Assembly (NCBI GenBank): GCA_963764365.1
Contig: CAVXSI010000022.1
Location: forward strand, 1 to 64,000
DNA from: VRUE01 sp963764365
Lineage (GTDB): Bacteria; Actinomycetota; Thermoleophilia; Solirubrobacterales; 70-9
Reading direction: 5' to 3'
DNA: 64,000 nucleotides
In this document: positions 18,890 to 27,740 of the stretch, piece by piece
Numbering within the stretch: position 1 is the stretch's first letter
How the letters are laid out: the number at the start of each line of letters is the position of its first letter
The notes under the pieces: generated by a model
Seen by the model: the letters and a program-made list of their open reading frames with translations, nothing else
What the model was told of the DNA's origin: nothing
The model's database searches: none
Made by a program: the position numbers and the translations under genes

Positions 18890-19697
18890 TTATACGCGGA
18901 TCGTTCGCAGGCCCTGCGGGCCGGCGGCGGCGGCCATCGTGTAGCGCGCCTCGAGGTCGAGGCCGGCCCGGTCGAGCGGGAGATCGCCGAAGGCGACGAC
19001 CCCGCCCGCCTCGCGGGCGATCAGCTGGGCGGCGGCCGCGTCGACCGAGCGGCAGGGCCGCGGGCTGACCATCCCGTCCAGGCGCCCTGCGGCCACGTAG
19101 GCAGCGGTGATCGCGATCGAGCCGACCACCCGGATCCGGTAGACCGAGCCGTCGAGCTGCTCGATCAGCGGCCGCAGCCGGCCCGGCGCGGCCGCCTCGA
19201 CGCCGACCAGCTCGAGCTCGGCGCCATCGTCGGCGACGGCGATCGGGGCGCCGTCGAGGGTCGCCCCCTCGCCGCGGGCGGCGACGAACTCCTCGCCGGC
19301 GCCGAAGTCATAGACGTAGCCGAACTCGACGTCGGCCATCGACGGGCCGGAGGCGACGGCGACGCTGAGGCTGTGCGCCGGCAGCGTGCGGCGCGCGTTC
19401 AACGAGCCGTCGATCGGGTCGACCACCACCCGCGCCTCGCCGCCCTCGCCGAAGCGGACCTCGCCGCGCTCCTCGGAGATCGCGACGAACGAGGCACCGT
19501 CGGCCACCAGGCTCTTCGAGCTCGGCGAAGACGGCGTCCTCGCATTCGCGGTCGATCACCAGGGTGCGATCGCCGCCCTCGCCGACCCCCTCGTAGACCG
19601 TGCGCTCGGCGCGGCCGTGGGTGCGCTCGAAGATCGTCCGCTGGGCGGCGACGGCGCGGCGGCAGATCCCCAACCAGTCTGCGGATAAAGCGTTCAT
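18890..19697 (-). CDS. Inositol monophosphatase family protein (one frame break)
   Basis: About 268 residues from ATG at 19697. The FIG superfamily signature is present: VIDRECEDAVFAEL, then FVAISEERGE (metal-binding Glu), VVVDPIDGSLNARR (the DPIDGS motif), and CRSVDAAAAQLIAREAGG near the C-terminus in place of the usual WDxAAG. The frame changes near 19508, between EDAVFAELEE and SLVADGASFVAIS, most likely a single-base error. Such enzymes dephosphorylate inositol-1-phosphate, fructose-1,6-bisphosphate or PAP; the substrate cannot be set here. The 3' end lies 14 bp from the LexA boxes. Confidence 0.75.
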
Positions 19698-19759
19698 CGC
19701 GGTGATCCTAGAAGCCTCTAGGGATGATGGCCGCGCAGTCGCCCAGGTAGCGTTGGACC

Positions 19760-22700
19760 ATGCCCAGTGCCCTGACCCTCGCCGAGGCCCAGGAGCGCGC
19801 CGTGCGCCACGGCGACGGGCCGCTGCTGCTGCTCGGGGCGGCCGGGACCGGCAAGACCGAGGCGCTGGCCCGGCGCCTGGCGCGGCTGGCGGCGTCGGGA
19901 AGCGGGCCCGAGCGCGTCCTCGTCCTCGCCGCGACCGCGGCGACGGCGCGGCGGCTGCGCGAGCGGGCCGAAGCGCTGCTCGGCGGCACCTACGAGGAGC
20001 TCTGGATCGGCAGCTGGGCGACCCTCGGCGAACGGCTGCTGCGCGAGCAGGCGAGCGCCGCCGGCCTCGACCCGTTCTTCGACGTGCTCGGCCCGGCCGA
20101 GCGGCTGGCGATGCTGCTCGACCGCCTCGACGACCTGCCGCTGCGCCACCACGACATCCGCGGCAACCCGGCCGGCCTGCTCGCCGACCTGCTCCGCCAG
20201 GTGGACGCCCTCAAGTCGGGCGCCGACCCCGCCGACCCCGACCTCGCCGAGCTGGTAGCCGCCCACGACCAAATCCTCGCCGCCGCCGGCAGCCTCGACC
20301 GCGGCGACGTCTTCCTCGTCCTCAACAAGCTCCTCCACGAGCGCCCCGACGTCCGCACCCAGATCGCGTCCCGCTTCTCTTACGTAATGGTCGACGAGCT
20401 GGAGGACACCACCCCAGCTCAACGAGCAATCCTCGCGGCGCTGGCCGAGGAGAACCCGAACCAGCTCTTCGCCCTCGAGGCCGGACCCGAGGACCCAAAC
20501 GCCCCTCCCGCGGGAGGCGTCGGGGTGGGGGGTCCTGCGCCGCCCGAAGCCTGCGGAGGGCAAGGCCCCGTCCCTTCAGGCGATCCCGTCCCTCCGCCCG
20601 GAGCAGGACGTAGGGCAAGCAGGGCCCCCCACCCCGGCGACAGGCCCCGCGGGCCGAGCGCATGGTCCCTCGCGCTCCACCCCGACGCCGAGCTCATCGA
20701 GCTGACCAGCCAGTTCCGCGACCCCCCCGTCCGCTTCTGGAAATGCGCCAACGAGCGTGCCCAGGCGCAGGCCGTCGCCCGCGAGGCCGAGCACCTGCTG
20801 GCAGGAGGCGCCGACCCGGAGGCGATCTGCGTCCTCGTCGACGATCCCAGCGAGCGCGGCGGCGCGGTCGCGGCGGCGATGGAGGAGCGCGGCATCCCCT
20901 TCCACCTCTCCGGCCCGGCGGCGCTGTTCCAGCGGTCCGAGGTGCGTGACGCGATCGCCTGGTTGCGCGTCCTCGCCGACCCCGCCGACGCCGCCGCCGC
21001 GGCGCGGGCGCTGACCCGGCCGCCGGTCGAGCTGCGCTCCGCCGACCTCGCCCGGCTGGCGACGATCGCGCGGCGCCGCAAGCTCGACATGGTCTCGGCC
21101 TGCGAGGCGGCGCTGGAGAGCCCGCAGATCCCGCCCGAGGCGCGCGAGCGGATCCACGCCTTCCTGAAGCTCTACGGCGCCGCCTCGGCGGCGCTCGAGG
21201 AGCGCCGCGCCGATGTCTTCGTGCGGCGCCTGATCGAGGCCGTCGGCCTGCGCCGCCAGCGGCTCTTCGCCGCCCAGCCCGAGCTCGCCGAGCGGCTGCT
21301 CGGGCTCGCCCGCCTGGCCGAGCTCGCCGCAGCCTGGGCGCGGCGCCAGCCGCACGGCTCGACCCGCGACTTCATCCGCCACCTCAGCGCGGTCGCCGAC
21401 GCCGGGGTCGAACCGGCCGGGATCCCGGAGCCGCCGGCGCCCGGGGCGGTGCTCGGCCTCGGCCGTGAGGCGGCCAAGGGGATGGAGTTCGAGCACGTCT
21501 TCGTGCTCGGGATGGAGCGCGGCGCAGGCGCCGAGCGGATCGGCCGCCCGGCGCGGTCGGGCCTCGTCCTGGCCCGGGTCGAGCGCGGCGAGCAGGGCGA
21601 CTCCCGCCCCTCGCGGCCCTACGCCGAGGCGCTGGCCGCCGCCGCCGGCGAGGAGGAGTCGCACGAGGAGGAGCTGTTCGGCCCGGCCGAGGGCCTGCAC
21701 GCCAGCTACCGGATGCTGCGCGAGGACGTGCTCGAGGCATCGTGGCGGGCCGGGCGCGAGCTCTCCGAGCCGCGACTCGACACCGCCGTCGACGTCAACC
21801 GGGCGGTTGCCCGCTACATGGAGCTGCTGAAGCTGGCGGCGCTCGCCCAGCGCCCCGGCGAGGAGGCGACGGCCGAGGCGATCGAGGCGGTCAACGGGCT
21901 GCTGCGCCAGGTCGCGACCCCCGAGCAGCAGGCCGAGCTCGACGCCTCCTCGCTCGACGCCTACCTGCTCGACTCCGAGCGCGAGGGCGAGGCCCGCCGC
22001 CGCCTGATCGCCGCCCGCCGCGAGCCCTCGCTCGAGGGCTTCCTGCCGCGCCGCGGCGACGGCGCCCTCAGCCTCTCCGCCTCCGACCTCGACCTCTACC
22101 TGACCTGCCCGCTGAAGTACAAGTTCGCCCGCGTCTTCGGGATCCCGCAGGAGCCGACGATCAACCAGCGCTTCGGGATCCTGATCCACAACGTGCTCGA
22201 GCGCTTCCACAAAGAGGCGACCGGCGGCGAGGAAGACGGGCTCGAGCGGCTGATGGACCTGTTCGAGGCGGGCTGGCGCCGGACCGGCTTCGGCACGAGC
22301 GACGACGAGCTGCAGTTCCGCGACAGGGCGCGCGAGGCGATGCGCCTCTACTGGGAGCGCGAGCGCGAGTCCGAGGGCGAGCCGGTCTGGCTGGAGCGCA
22401 AGTTCGACATGCGGATCGGCGAGCACCACGTCCGCGGCCGGGTCGACCGGGTCGACCGGCTGCCGGGCGGCGAGCATGAGCTGATCGACTACAAGACCGG
22501 CCGGCGCAAGAGCGAGGCCGACCTGGAGAGCGACCTGCAGCTCGCCCTGTACCGCCTCGCCGCGCGCCAGGTGTGGGGGCTGGAGGCCGGGGCCGGCAGC
22601 TACTACTACGTGCTCGACGCGGACAAGGTCGCGGCGCCGATCCGGCCCGACGACGCCGAGCGGGTCGAGCGCACGGTGCTGCAGGTCGGCGAGGGCGTGC

Positions 22701-22786
22701 TCGGCCAGGACTTCGAGCCGAGGCCGTCGCCGGCGGTCTGCTCCTGGTGCGACTACCGCCTCGTCTGCCCCGCAGCGGAGGGCTGA
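19760..22786 (+). CDS. UvrD-like helicase / PD-(D/E)XK nuclease fusion
   Basis: 1008 residues. N-terminal SF1 ATPase: Walker A LLGAAGTGKTEAL near residue 25 and Walker B YVMVDELEDTTPAQ. Motif V-like AAKGMEFEHVFVLGMERG is near residue 575. The C-terminal RecB-type nuclease begins at LSASDLDLYLTCPLKYKF, with HNVLERFH and ELIDYKTGR, and ends CSWCDYRLVCP. The four Cys (one early, CxxC-x5-C late) match the Fe-S nuclease of AddB/Cas4-like enzymes. The role is probably double-strand-break processing. Residues about 250-295 are encoded by a palindromic insertion (20519-20641) with no counterpart expected in the family. The stop codon is the first triplet of the element at 22784. Confidence 0.82.
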   Translation: MPSALTLAEAQERAVRHGDGPLLLLGAAGTGKTEALARRLARLAASGSGPERVLVLAATAATARRLRERAEALLGGTYEELWIGSWATLGERLLREQASAAGLDPFFDVLGPAERLAMLLDRLDDLPLRHHDIRGNPAGLLADLLRQVDALKSGADPADPDLAELVAAHDQILAAAGSLDRGDVFLVLNKLLHERPDVRTQIASRFSYVMVDELEDTTPAQRAILAALAEENPNQLFALEAGPEDPNAPPAGGVGVGGPAPPEACGGQGPVPSGDPVPPPGAGRRASRAPHPGDRPRGPSAWSLALHPDAELIELTSQFRDPPVRFWKCANERAQAQAVAREAEHLLAGGADPEAICVLVDDPSERGGAVAAAMEERGIPFHLSGPAALFQRSEVRDAIAWLRVLADPADAAAAARALTRPPVELRSADLARLATIARRRKLDMVSACEAALESPQIPPEARERIHAFLKLYGAASAALEERRADVFVRRLIEAVGLRRQRLFAAQPELAERLLGLARLAELAAAWARRQPHGSTRDFIRHLSAVADAGVEPAGIPEPPAPGAVLGLGREAAKGMEFEHVFVLGMERGAGAERIGRPARSGLVLARVERGEQGDSRPSRPYAEALAAAAGEEESHEEELFGPAEGLHASYRMLREDVLEASWRAGRELSEPRLDTAVDVNRAVARYMELLKLAALAQRPGEEATAEAIEAVNGLLRQVATPEQQAELDASSLDAYLLDSEREGEARRRLIAARREPSLEGFLPRRGDGALSLSASDLDLYLTCPLKYKFARVFGIPQEPTINQRFGILIHNVLERFHKEATGGEEDGLERLMDLFEAGWRRTGFGTSDDELQFRDRAREAMRLYWERERESEGEPVWLERKFDMRIGEHHVRGRVDRVDRLPGGEHELIDYKTGRRKSEADLESDLQLALYRLAARQVWGLEAGAGSYYYVLDADKVAAPIRPDDAERVERTVLQVGEGVLGQDFEPRPSPAVCSWCDYRLVCPAAEG
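20519..20641. repeat. Palindromic element inside the helicase gene
   Basis: Inverted arms at 20519-20537 and 20620-20641 share GGGGTGGGGG and its complement plus flanking GTC/GAC, with a 3-base bulge and one mismatch. The interior includes CAGGACGTAGGGCAAGC, similar to the GGACGCAGGG words of class A. The reading frame stays open and encodes a Gly/Pro-rich segment (GGQGPVPSGDPVPPPGAG) between the Walker B region and the next conserved block. Confidence 0.7.
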
Positions 22787-22905
22787 GACGGCTTCACACC
22801 GGCGCCTGGCGTTGTCCTCAGTCGCCCGGTTTTCTCACCCACAAAGGTGCGCTCGCTGCACCAGGCTCCCTGCGTCCTGGCCAGGCTTGCTTTGACGCCG
22901 TCTCA
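22784..22905. repeat. Palindromic element, class A, spanning two convergent stops
   Basis: Arms TGAGACGGC (22784-22792) and GCCGTCTCA (22897-22905) are perfect complements. The left TGA is the helicase stop and the right one, on the minus strand, is the PAC2 stop. Read on the minus strand the interior has GGCCAGGACGCAGGGAGCC, a GGTGC/GCACC hairpin, then GACTGAGGAC, the class A order. No other content in this gap. Confidence 0.85.
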
Positions 22906-23766
22906 GTCCCCCCGCTGGCGCAGGAATTTCTGAAACTCGTTGGCGATCGAGTCGGCTGAGGGAAGGTCGGCCTCCTCGTCGCCGAGCGCCTCGGACTGCT
23001 CGGCCTCGATCCGCTCGACCAGCTCGGCGATCTCCGGGTTGGCGGCGACGGCGCGGCCGATCTGCTCTTCGTAGCTGGCGGTTTCCTCCTCCAGCTCGGT
23101 CGCGTCGACGGCGATCCCGGTCAGCCCCTCGAGCCGGCGCAGCAGGGCCAGCGCCGCCTTCGGGTTGGGGACGGCGGCGACGTAGTGCGGCACCGCAGCC
23201 CACAGCGAGGCCGAGGAGATGCCGATGCCGCGGCAGCAGTCGTGGACGACGCCGACGATCCCGGTCGGCCCCTCGTAGCTGGAGCGCTGCAGGTCGAGCT
23301 CCTCGACCAGGCCGTCGTCGGAGGCGAGGCCGGTGATCGGCACCGGCAGGGTGTGGGAGACCTCGGCGACCAGCGCCCCGAGGGTGACGACCATCTCCAC
23401 CCCGAGCGCGTCGGCGGCGGTCGCGATCGTCTCCGAGAAGGTGCGCCAGCGCAGGTTCGGCTCGGTGCCGTCGAAGAGGACGAGGTCGCGGTCGGCGCCG
23501 GGCACGCGGACGGCGACGAGGTCGTTCTGCGGCCAGTCGATGCGGCGGGTCTGCCCCTCGGTGAGGACGATCGTCGGCCGGGTCGCCTGGAAGTCGAAGT
23601 AGTCCTCGGGGTCGACTTCGGCGATCGGCTCGGCGTCGAAGGAGTCGGCGACCGCGGTCAGCGCCGCCGAGGCGGAGGAGGCGGCGTCGTTCCAGCCGCG
23701 GAAGGCACAGACCAGAACCGGGGAGCGGAGCTGCGGCACCTCGGTGTGCCAGGTGAGTGAGTCCAC
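22903..23766 (-). CDS. PAC2 family (proteasome assembly chaperone-like) protein
   Basis: 287 residues from GTG at 23766. Begins LRSPVLVCAFRGWNDAASSAS, typical of actinobacterial PAC2 proteins, with DPEDYFDFQATRP, LFDGTEPNLRWRTF and GALVAEVSHTLPVPITG following. The family is related to eukaryotic proteasome chaperones and is common in actinobacteria, but its bacterial role is not settled. The acidic C-terminal tail (EAEQSEALGDEEADLPS) ends QKFLRQRGD at the arm of the neighbouring palindrome. Confidence 0.85.
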   Translation of the reverse strand: MDSLTWHTEVPQLRSPVLVCAFRGWNDAASSASAALTAVADSFDAEPIAEVDPEDYFDFQATRPTIVLTEGQTRRIDWPQNDLVAVRVPGADRDLVLFDGTEPNLRWRTFSETIATAADALGVEMVVTLGALVAEVSHTLPVPITGLASDDGLVEELDLQRSSYEGPTGIVGVVHDCCRGIGISSASLWAAVPHYVAAVPNPKAALALLRRLEGLTGIAVDATELEEETASYEEQIGRAVAANPEIAELVERIEAEQSEALGDEEADLPSADSIANEFQKFLRQRGD

Positions 23767-23805
23767 AGATTCAGCGTAGACGATGCTGCCCAGCGCCCCG
23801 CCGAG

Positions 23806-24171
23806 CTACTCGGCGAGGGCCCGGCGGACCAGGCCGTAGGCGATGTAGAGGACGAGGGCGGCGAAGGAGAGTTCGAGCACGCGCTGCGAGACCGCGTTGG
23901 CGACGACGACGCCGATCAGCACGCCGATCGGCGAGAGCAGGCCGATCACCGCGGCATCGCGCAGGGCGAGGTTGCCGTAGCGGTTCTGGCGGTAGGCGCC
24001 GACCAGGGCGACGACGACGATCACCAGCAGCGAGGTCGACTCGCCCTCGACCTGGCTGAGGCCGATGAAGATGGTCAGCGCCGGGACGAAGAGGATGCCG
24101 CCGCCGACGCCGACCAGGCCGCCGGCGAGGCCACCGGCGATCGCCAGCAGGGCGGCGAGCAGCTCGTTCAC
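23806..24171 (-). CDS. Half-size TauE/SafE family membrane protein (downstream partner)
   Basis: 121 residues, about half of a normal TauE/SafE exporter. Four hydrophobic segments; the N-terminus LAAIAGGLAGGLVGVGGGILFVPAL carries the Gly-rich repeat of the family (GxGGG). It lies 34 bp downstream of a second half-size protein in the same orientation (24206-24580). The two together equal a full transporter and may form a heterodimer. The substrate (often sulfite or organosulfonate) cannot be told. Confidence 0.72.
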   Translation of the reverse strand: MNELLAALLAIAGGLAGGLVGVGGGILFVPALTIFIGLSQVEGESTSLLVIVVVALVGAYRQNRYGNLALRDAAVIGLLSPIGVLIGVVVANAVSQRVLELSFAALVLYIAYGLVRRALAE

Positions 24172-24205
24172 GCGCGCCGGCCCGGATGGATCTCGCGCTT
24201 CGCGC

Positions 24206-24580
24206 TCATCGGACGATCAGCTCGACCGCGACCGCGACCAGCAGCGCCGCGAACAGCAGCGAGACGGTGCGCTGGGAGATCCGCTGCTGGATCTCGATCC
24301 CTACGAGGACGCCGAGCACCGCCGGGATCGCCAGCAGCAGGCCGCTGGCGAGGTGGACGTTGCCGTAGAGACCGCCCTGGGCGACGACGCCGATCAGGCC
24401 GATCACGACGATCGCGGCGAGGCTGGTGCCGGTGGCGAGGCGCTCGCCGTAGCCGAGCCAGAAGATCAGCAGGGGCACGATCACGGTCCCGCCCCCGACC
24501 CCGAAGAGCCCGCTGAAGATCCCGGCCAGGGTGCCGATCGCCGCGAGCCTCAGCGGGTGGTGGGAGATCGAGGTGGGCAT
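24206..24580 (-). CDS. Half-size TauE/SafE family membrane protein (upstream partner)
   Basis: 124 residues, with four predicted membrane helices. It begins LAAIGTLAGIFSGLFGVGGGTVIVPLLIFWLGY, the same GVGGG motif as its neighbour, then ATGTSLAAIVVIGLIG. It ends VELIVR, a complete hydrophobic C-terminus, so this is not a truncation by frameshift. The next gene (otsB) is divergent with only 17 bp between starts, leaving little room for separate promoters. Confidence 0.72.
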   Translation of the reverse strand: MPTSISHHPLRLAAIGTLAGIFSGLFGVGGGTVIVPLLIFWLGYGERLATGTSLAAIVVIGLIGVVAQGGLYGNVHLASGLLLAIPAVLGVLVGIEIQQRISQRTVSLLFAALLVAVAVELIVR

Positions 24581-24597
24581 CGCGCGATACTAGTCGC

Positions 24598-25419
24598 GTG
24601 TCTCTCGAATCTGGGACAGGGGCGGGCGCGGGCGAGCTCGGGCCGCTGCTGCGGCTGCGGTCGAATCCTGCCCACGCCGCCGTGCTGACCGACGTCGACG
24701 GCACCCTGGCGCCGATCGCCGCGCGGCCCGAGCAGGCCGCGGTCCCGGTGCGCGCGAGCGCCGCGCTGCGGAGGCTGAGCGAGCGCTACGGCATCGTCGG
24801 CTGCGTCTCCGGACGGCAGGCGGAGGAGGCGCGGCGGCTGGTCGGCGTCGACGGCATCGCCTACGCCGGCAACCACGGCTTCGAGCTGCTGCTGCCGGGC
24901 GACGAGGCGCCGCGGCTCGACCCGGCGCTGGAGGGGCGGGAGCGGGCCGCGGCAGAGTTCGTCGCCGGCCTCGACGCGGGCGCGCTGGCCGACGGCGGGC
25001 TGCGGCTGGAGGACAAGGGGCCGATCCAGGGACTGCATTGGCGCGGCGCCAAGGTTGAGCGGGCGGCCGAGGCGCGGGCGCACGAGATCGCCGTCGAGGC
25101 GGGGCACGCGGGCCTCGAGGCCCGCTGGGGCCGCAAGGTGTTGGAGCTGCGCCCGGTCGGCGGCGGCGGCAAGGACGCCGCGGTGGCGGCGCTGCTCGCC
25201 GCCGACGGGATCGACGCCGCGGTCTACGCCGGCGACGACCGCACCGACCTCGACGCCTTCCGGCGGCTGCGCGAGCTGCGCGAGGAGGGCGAGCTGGAGG
25301 CGGCGGTCTGCGTCGGCGTCGTCTCCGCCGAGGGACCGGCGGAGATCGCCGAGGAGTCCGACCTGCGGGTCGAGGGGCCGGAGGGCTGGCTGGCGATGTT
25401 AGAGGCCCTGGCGGAGTAG
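24598..25419 (+). CDS. otsB: Trehalose-6-phosphate phosphatase
   Basis: 273 residues from GTG at 24598. HAD superfamily: motif I LTDVDGTLAPI near residue 30, VGCVSGRQAEEARRLVG, YAGNHGFEL, GKDAAVAALL with motif-III Lys, and motif IV YAGDDRTDLDAF. This is the OtsB layout, dephosphorylating trehalose-6-phosphate to trehalose, a compatible solute. No trehalose-phosphate synthase is next to it. Followed after 9 bp by a membrane protein gene. Confidence 0.88.
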   Translation: MSLESGTGAGAGELGPLLRLRSNPAHAAVLTDVDGTLAPIAARPEQAAVPVRASAALRRLSERYGIVGCVSGRQAEEARRLVGVDGIAYAGNHGFELLLPGDEAPRLDPALEGRERAAAEFVAGLDAGALADGGLRLEDKGPIQGLHWRGAKVERAAEARAHEIAVEAGHAGLEARWGRKVLELRPVGGGGKDAAVAALLAADGIDAAVYAGDDRTDLDAFRRLRELREEGELEAAVCVGVVSAEGPAEIAEESDLRVEGPEGWLAMLEALAE

Positions 25420-25428
25420 CTCGCGACC

Positions 25429-25944
25429 GTGCCCTACACCGACCTGCTGCGCGTCACCGTTCTCCTCGCGGGTGCCGAGGCGACCGTGCTGGGGGCGATC
25501 ACGGCGATCGCCGCCGGCCGCGACCAGGACGGCAGGACGGTCCTGGTCGCCGCGGCCTGGTGGCTGATCTCACTGCTCCTCGGCCTCTACCTGGGGCGCC
25601 CGTCGCGCGCCGCCGACGGCGTCCGCGACGCGCTCGCTCACGCCCAGACCGCCACCTCGCTGCCCGACGAGACGCCGGCCCGGATCGCCCTCGGGCGCCT
25701 CTGGCCGATCGCCCTGACCGCGATCGCCGCCGGCGTCCTCGGCCTCTTCTTCCCGGGCGTGGCCGTGATCGGCGCCGGCTACGCCCTGCTGGTGGCGCTG
25801 GCGATGCGAACCCGCGAGGCCGCCGTGCTCGGCATCGAGCACCGCGACGGCGTCAAGTTCTACGTCGTCCCAAGTTCGGCTTTGAGGCCGGTCGAGCTTG
25901 TCCGCACTCCCGGCCTCCGCAGCGACCACCTGCACGCGCACTGA
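25429..25944 (+). CDS. Hypothetical membrane protein
   Basis: 171 residues from GTG at 25429. Three or four hydrophobic stretches: about 6-28 (VTVLLAGAEATVLGAITAIAAG), 38-54 (VLVAAAWWLISLLLGLYLG), 93-110 and 112-125. The C-terminus is hydrophilic (HRDGVKFYVVPSS...). No family recognised. Likely co-transcribed with otsB. Convergent with polX; the 9-bp gap is the palindrome GAAACGTTTC less its ends. Confidence 0.65.
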   Translation: MPYTDLLRVTVLLAGAEATVLGAITAIAAGRDQDGRTVLVAAAWWLISLLLGLYLGRPSRAADGVRDALAHAQTATSLPDETPARIALGRLWPIALTAIAAGVLGLFFPGVAVIGAGYALLVALAMRTREAAVLGIEHRDGVKFYVVPSSALRPVELVRTPGLRSDHLHAH

Positions 25945-25953
25945 AACGTTTCG

Positions 25954-27675
25954 TTACTTCGAGAGCTTTTTGAAGTCCCGCCACGGACGGGAGTTCGCTA
26001 CGTCGGCGGAAGTCAGCCAGGCGCGGCGGGCGGTGGCCACGGCGTAGGCCATGTTGTCGAGGGTGTCGACGCCGTGGGCGTCGGTGTTGAGGACGATCGT
26101 CACCCCCGCTTCGGCAGCGAGGCGGGCGTGGTGCTCGTCGAGGTCGCGGCGGTTGGGGTTGCCGTTGATCTCCAGCATCGTGCCGGTGCGGGCGGCCGCC
26201 TCGACCACCGCCTCGACGTCGACGCCATAGGGCTCGCGGCGGCCGATCAGGCGGCCGGTGAGGTGGCCGATGCAGTCCACGTCCGGGTTCTCGATCGCGG
26301 TCAGGATGCGCTCGGTCATCGCCGCTTCCGAGATCGCGAACGAGGTGTGGACGCTGGCGACGATCCAGTCGAGCGCGGCCGCCAGGTCGTCCGGGTAGTC
26401 GAGCGCCCCGTCGAGGCCGATGTTTACCTCCGAGCCGGCGAGCAGGCGGAAGCCTCGTTTCCCTCGGTTCCACTCGCGCACCTCGTCGATCCGCTGCCAG
26501 AGCCGCTCGGCGGTCACATGGTCGCCGAAGCCGTGGCTGGCCGAGTGGTCGGTGATCGCCATGTAGGCGTAGCCGCGCTCGCGGCCCGCCGCCGCCATCT
26601 CCTCCAGCGTGTTGCGGCCGTCGGAGAGGGTGGTGTGGGCGTGGAGGTCGCCGCGGACGTCGTCGAGCGAGACGAGGTCCGGCAGCCTGCCCTCGCGCGC
26701 CGCCTTCAACTCGCCGCGGCCCTCGCGCAGCTCCGGCTCGACGTAGGCGTAGCCGAGCAGCTCGTAGACCTCGGCCTCCTCGGCGCAGAGGGTGACCTCG
26801 CCGCTCTCGGTGTCGGTCACCCCGTGCTCGGAGACCGAGAGCCCGCGCCTGACCGCGTCCTCGCGCAGCTGCACGTTGTGCGCCGCCGAGCCGGTGAAGT
26901 GCTGGAGCAGGTTGCCGAAGGCCTGCGGCGCGACGATCCGCAGGTCGACGCCGATCCCGTTGTGGGTCTGGGCGCGGAGGCCGTTCGGGCCGGGGTTGCC
27001 GGCGGCGGCGATCAGCTCGTGGCCGGCCAGGAACTCGGCCAGCTCCTCGGGCCGCTCGGCGGTGGCGATCAGGTCGACGTCCTTGCAGGTCTCGGCCCAG
27101 CGCCGGACCGAGCCGGCGACCTCGACCCGCTCGGCGGCAGGGTGGGCGCGCAGCGCCGCCGCCAGCTGCTCGGCGATCGGCCGCACGGCGGAGAGCAGTA
27201 ACCGCCCCGGTCCCTCCCCCGGCTCGCCGAGCCGCTCCAGGGACGCCAACACGTTCTCCTCGGCCTTCGGCCCGAGGCCCTTGACGCCGCGGATCCGTTC
27301 CGCCTCGGCCGCGGCCTTCAGATCCTCGAGCGAGGCGATTCCGAGCTCGTCGAACAGGCGCTTCGCCGTTTTGGCGCCGACCCCGGGGACCCGCGTCACC
27401 TCGATCAGGGTCGGCGGGAACTTCGCCTTCAGCTTCGCCGCCGCCGGGATCTCGCCGGTCGCGAGCAGCGCGCCGATCTTCTCCGCCAGCGTCTTGCCGA
27501 CGCCCGGGATCTCGCTCGCACGCCCCTGCGCCGCCAGCTCGGAGACCGAGACCGGGCTTTCGCGGATCGCCTTGGCGGCGGTCGAGTAGGCGAGCACCCG
27601 GTATTTGACAGCGCCGTCCAGCTCGTAGAGGATTCCGAGCTCCTCCAGCGCCGCGGCGATCTCGGCGTTGGTCAT
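25954..27675 (-). CDS. polX: DNA polymerase/3'-5' exonuclease PolX
   Basis: 573 residues, the usual size. Domains in order: an N-terminal 8-kDa-like part with two HhH motifs (IPGVGKTLAEKIG and VPGVGAKTAKRLF); the pol beta nucleotidyltransferase with GSVRRWAETCKDVDLIA (two catalytic Asp) and a third Asp in GIGVDLRIV; and a C-terminal PHP exonuclease with DLHAHTTLSDG, AITDHS, EINGNPNR and NTDAHG. The enzyme acts in base-excision and gap-filling repair. Divergent from trxA with 65 bp between. Confidence 0.93.
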   Translation of the reverse strand: MTNAEIAAALEELGILYELDGAVKYRVLAYSTAAKAIRESPVSVSELAAQGRASEIPGVGKTLAEKIGALLATGEIPAAAKLKAKFPPTLIEVTRVPGVGAKTAKRLFDELGIASLEDLKAAAEAERIRGVKGLGPKAEENVLASLERLGEPGEGPGRLLLSAVRPIAEQLAAALRAHPAAERVEVAGSVRRWAETCKDVDLIATAERPEELAEFLAGHELIAAAGNPGPNGLRAQTHNGIGVDLRIVAPQAFGNLLQHFTGSAAHNVQLREDAVRRGLSVSEHGVTDTESGEVTLCAEEAEVYELLGYAYVEPELREGRGELKAAREGRLPDLVSLDDVRGDLHAHTTLSDGRNTLEEMAAAGRERGYAYMAITDHSASHGFGDHVTAERLWQRIDEVREWNRGKRGFRLLAGSEVNIGLDGALDYPDDLAAALDWIVASVHTSFAISEAAMTERILTAIENPDVDCIGHLTGRLIGRREPYGVDVEAVVEAAARTGTMLEINGNPNRRDLDEHHARLAAEAGVTIVLNTDAHGVDTLDNMAYAVATARRAWLTSADVANSRPWRDFKKLSK

Positions 27676-27740
27676 CGACAGGACGCTATACTTTCTGAAG
27701 TATTGAGGACCGAACCTCGACTTTTGGGAGACCGATACCA

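Noticed and set aside
25944..25953. GAAACGTTTC palindrome between convergent stops
   Set aside because: Too short to claim as a site, and it lies between gene ends where an operator has no obvious target.
27669..27692. TTGGTC...TATACT as a sigma-A promoter for trxA
   Set aside because: Spacing is about 13 bp, too short for a confident call.
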